Source: Ceriagrion tenellum (Eukaryota; Arthropoda; Insecta; Odonata; Coenagrionidae). From it: a stretch of DNA of 64,000 nt. Below are positions 61,621 to 64,000 of this stretch, piece by piece; the stretch's first letter is position 1; each line of letters starts with the position of its first letter. The translations under genes and the position numbers were made by a program. Location of the stretch: assembly GCA_963169105.1 (NCBI GenBank), contig OY720635.1:155759645-155823644 (forward strand), written 5' to 3'. The notes under the pieces were generated by a model that had not been told where the DNA came from, did no database searches, and saw only the letters and a list, made by a program, of their open reading frames with translations.

Positions 61621-64000
61621 GTAGTAGTATTTGGTTTATAGGGTGCGTCGACAACATGGTCATTTTGCACCACTACACGTCATGTTTATAAAACAAAAAA
61701 TATATGTTACATATATTGGTATTAAAATAAAATTGTGAATATGTACTCTTAGTCAAATTTAAAATAAATTTTACATCCTTAAAATTCTGTGAAAAAGGCC
61801 AGTTTCATTTAAAAATGATAAAACACGGTTGAGAACATCTGAGTCATCGCCTAGGACCGACTTTATGTCTCCCGCTAACTGCAGCCTGCTACGCAAGCAT
61901 CGGTATTTGTCACACTCCGTCAGGATATGCCGAACGCTGAGAGGGCAGTCGCAGTCATCACAGCGAGGTGGTCGTTTCTCCTCGGTGAAGAGAAAGGAGT
62001 GAGTCAAAGGGCAATGCCCTATCCTCAAACGTGTGATGACCACTTCCTCCCGGCGGCTCTTCCTGGCGGATGTGGGCCACGCGGACACTACCGATTTCAC
62101 CCCGCGCAGTTTATTATTTTCTAAGTTCCTCCATATATCTTTCCACTCTTCTAGGGCTACCTTTCTCAAGATAGCCTTAAGGTCTTCGTATGGTACCAGC
62201 GTCAGAGTTATTTCCTCCAAGTCAAGTGCCTCCTTCGCCAAAGTGTCCGCTCTTTCATTTCCAGGGATACCCACATGCCCTGGGACCCACAGGAAAAATA
62301 CATATATTCCCCTTCTGCTAAGGGATATCAAAGCAGTTTGTATATCTTGAACGATTGGATGCATTGAAGAAAAACTAGAAATGAAGTTCAGGGCGCTAAG
62401 AGAGTCAGAGCATATGACGAAGGAGCCACTGTTTCCTTCCATCCCTCCTAGAGCCATTTTTATTGCGAGGAGTTCCGCTGTGTAAACACTACACAGTGGA
62501 TTTAACCTCGCCTTGATGGCTCCATGGTGGGATGAGACAACTGCACATCCACAGGCAGCGTCAAACTTAGAGCCATCTGTAAAAACTGGCACGGTACCGG
62601 GGTTGCAGTGAAGATATAGATAAAACTGACGCTGGTATTCCTGAGCAGTGGTTAAAGCTTTCTTGCGCTGAGTGAGTCCCATGTTGATTTTAGGAGCGGG
62701 AGTTTCCCATGGCGGATGTTTGGGAAAGCCAGAAGGATATACTTCAGGGAGCGTGATTAGATGCTCGGATATCAAACTGTTGAATCGTATGCTTGCCGGC
62801 CTAGTGGCTCTGGTTCGACGGTTAAAAAGTTCTAAATAGCGGGGTTTAAAAACAATGTTAAAACAAGGGTGAGTCCTCATAGATAAAATTTTTGCTACAT
62901 AGCCGCACATGAGCATGTTCCTCCGATGGGACAAGGGCGGTTCTCCTGCATCCGCATAGATGCTTTGCACTGGACTCGTACGGAACGCCCCGGTGGCTAA
63001 CCGTATTCCAGCATTGTGGACCGATGTCAGCGGGCGCAAGTATGACTCCCGACCGGAGGAGTACACAAAACAACCGTAGTCTACTTTAGACCGTATCAGC
63101 GTCCGGTATAGTAAGATCAGCGTATTGCGATCAGCTCCCCAGGATGAGTGACTTAGATATTTCAGAATATTTAACGCATTAGTACATTTTCTTTTCAGGA
63201 CACTAATTTGTTCCTTCCAGTTGAGGCGATAGTCAAATACAAGTCCCAGGAAACGGTTGGAGTCCACAAATGGAATGTTTTTCCCTCCTAAATGTAGTGG
63301 CGGAGGGATGTGTAGCCCCCTAATCCGGTGAAAGTGAATGCATTTCGTTTTTTCCAAGGAGAATTTAAATCCTCTCCTTTGGGTCCACCTCCCCAATTTA
63401 TTCAGCGTAAGTTGGGTGAGTCTAGCGGCAGAGAAGATAAGATGACCTGCAGAATATCGCGAAGTCATCCACAAACAAAGACCCTATCACCGGTGGCTTC
63501 ATGCAATCAACGATATCGTTGATTGCCACGGCGAAAAGTGTTACGCTTAAAACTGACCCTTGTGGAACCCCATTATCTTGGCTGTATGCTACGGATAGGT
63601 ACTGACCGATTCTAACCTTAAACACCCGATCGGATAAAAAATTCTTAATAAAAGTGGGTAGATTACCCCTGAGACCCCATTCGTGCAAAGTGTTCAATAT
63701 TTTCCGCCGCCAGACAGTGTCATATGCCTTCTCTATGTCAAAGAAGACGCCGACAACATGCTGGCGGAGAAGAAAGGCTTCCTGGATGTAGTTATCTATT
63801 CTTATCAGGTGATCGATCGTGGACCGGCCTCTACGAAATCCACACTGAATATCGGAGAGAAGGTTTCGGCGCTCTGCCCACCAAATAAGCCGTCGGTTAA
63901 CCATTCTTTCCATTAACTTGCACAGGCAGTTAGTGAGTGATATAGGTCGATAACCATTCGGGTCAGTACGGTCTTTGCCCTGCTTCGGTATGGGTATGAC
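61621..64000 (-). mobile_element. I-group non-LTR retrotransposon E5, sister of E4 (5' part beyond window end)
   Basis: The 3' tail gtagtagta at 61621 on the plus strand joins piggyBac-type sequence. Over the 2.4 kb available it is nearly identical to E4 (41134-43520). The 5' end and target duplication lie beyond 64000. Confidence 0.95.
61771..64000 (-). pseudogene. E5 ORF2: reverse transcriptase, RNase H and zinc tail; 2-nt deletion
   Basis: RT frame from the window end to 63422 (MERMVNRRLIWW, CGFRRGRSTIDHL, FFDIEKAYDTVWRRK, SLFVDDFAIFC). At about 63432 the dinucleotide GT present in E4 is missing, shifting the frame. The second frame 63474-61771 carries FSLEKTKCIHFHRIRGLH, NWKEQISVLKRKC (intact where E4 has a stop), RNase H with VPVFTDGSKFDAACG, VYTAELLAIKMALGG, VPGHVGIPGNERADTLAKEA and the HCCH tail, ending FHRILRM. 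E4 and E5 carry different single lesions, so their common source was intact. Confidence 0.9.

Noticed and set aside
1..64000. A bacterial or viral defence system, operon or prophage
   Set aside because: No ribosome-binding-site-led gene strings, no such protein families; introns, TATA boxes and eukaryotic TE families throughout.

Overview
This window is eukaryotic, almost certainly arthropod and most likely insect. It carries no recognisable host housekeeping gene, tRNA, rRNA or CRISPR. Nearly everything is transposable elements (TEs): I-group non-LTR retrotransposons with a CCHC-finger ORF1 and an endonuclease-RT-RNase H ORF2, an RTE-type retrotransposon, CR1-like copies, a DIRS-like RT/RNase H, several piggyBac-like elements, a mariner, a P-element relic, unclassified DDE transposons and a large Polinton/Maverick. 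This mix, GT-AG introns, TATA boxes and heavy decay are typical of a TE-dense insect chromosome region. The organism cannot be named from the sequence alone.

Layout. 1-3336: minus-strand I-type retrotransposon E1 (ORF2 runs off the window start). 3450-4030: piggyBac C-terminal relic. 4131-16441: I-type element E2 (minus) holding a four-level nest: a piggyBac-like element at a TTAA site (4156-12330), inside it a DIRS-like RT/RNase H unit (about 6838-11559), and inside that an RTE element with an intact 990-residue ORF and an 11-bp target duplication (7271-10638). 16445-20604: plus-strand gag fragment, tRNA-like SINE signal, decayed DDE transposase. 20586-29032: I-type element E3 (minus) with a CR1-like element inside its ORF2 C-terminus (20929-23765). 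29033-38640: piggyBac-like terminus, mariner, CR1-like fragments, a zinc-finger/FLYWCH-like fragment, a second copy of the unclassified DDE family, a P-element relic, and a 733-bp piggyBac-like mini-element that keeps two N-terminal exons. 38651-39345: truncated second copy of the E2 family, itself interrupted at a TTAA by another piggyBac-like element (39350 to at least 61620).

That second piggyBac-like element contains, in its 5' leader, a 20.0-kb Polinton (39992-59999; 6-bp target duplication GCCACG, inverted repeats of about 0.87-0.89 kb). The Polinton was in turn hit by a nearly complete I-type element E4 (41134-46869, 14-bp target duplication) and by a 3.47-kb DNA transposon with 9-bp target duplication (52678-56142) that landed exactly in the catalytic DTD motif of its DNA polymerase. 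Recognisable Polinton genes are a spliced four-exon gene ending in a huge Glu/Lys repeat and a polymerase-like N-terminal domain, protein-primed-type PolB, a packaging-type ATPase, and a frameshifted C-terminal protein. No integrase, protease or capsid gene was found. 60051-61620 is the broken piggyBac transposase, interrupted at 61621 by E5, a near-identical sister of E4 that runs off the window end.

Most genes are broken by stops, frameshifts or insertions. The RTE ORF, the ORF1s of E1 and E4 and the spliced Polinton gene remain open, and E4 ORF2 is one nonsense codon from intact.
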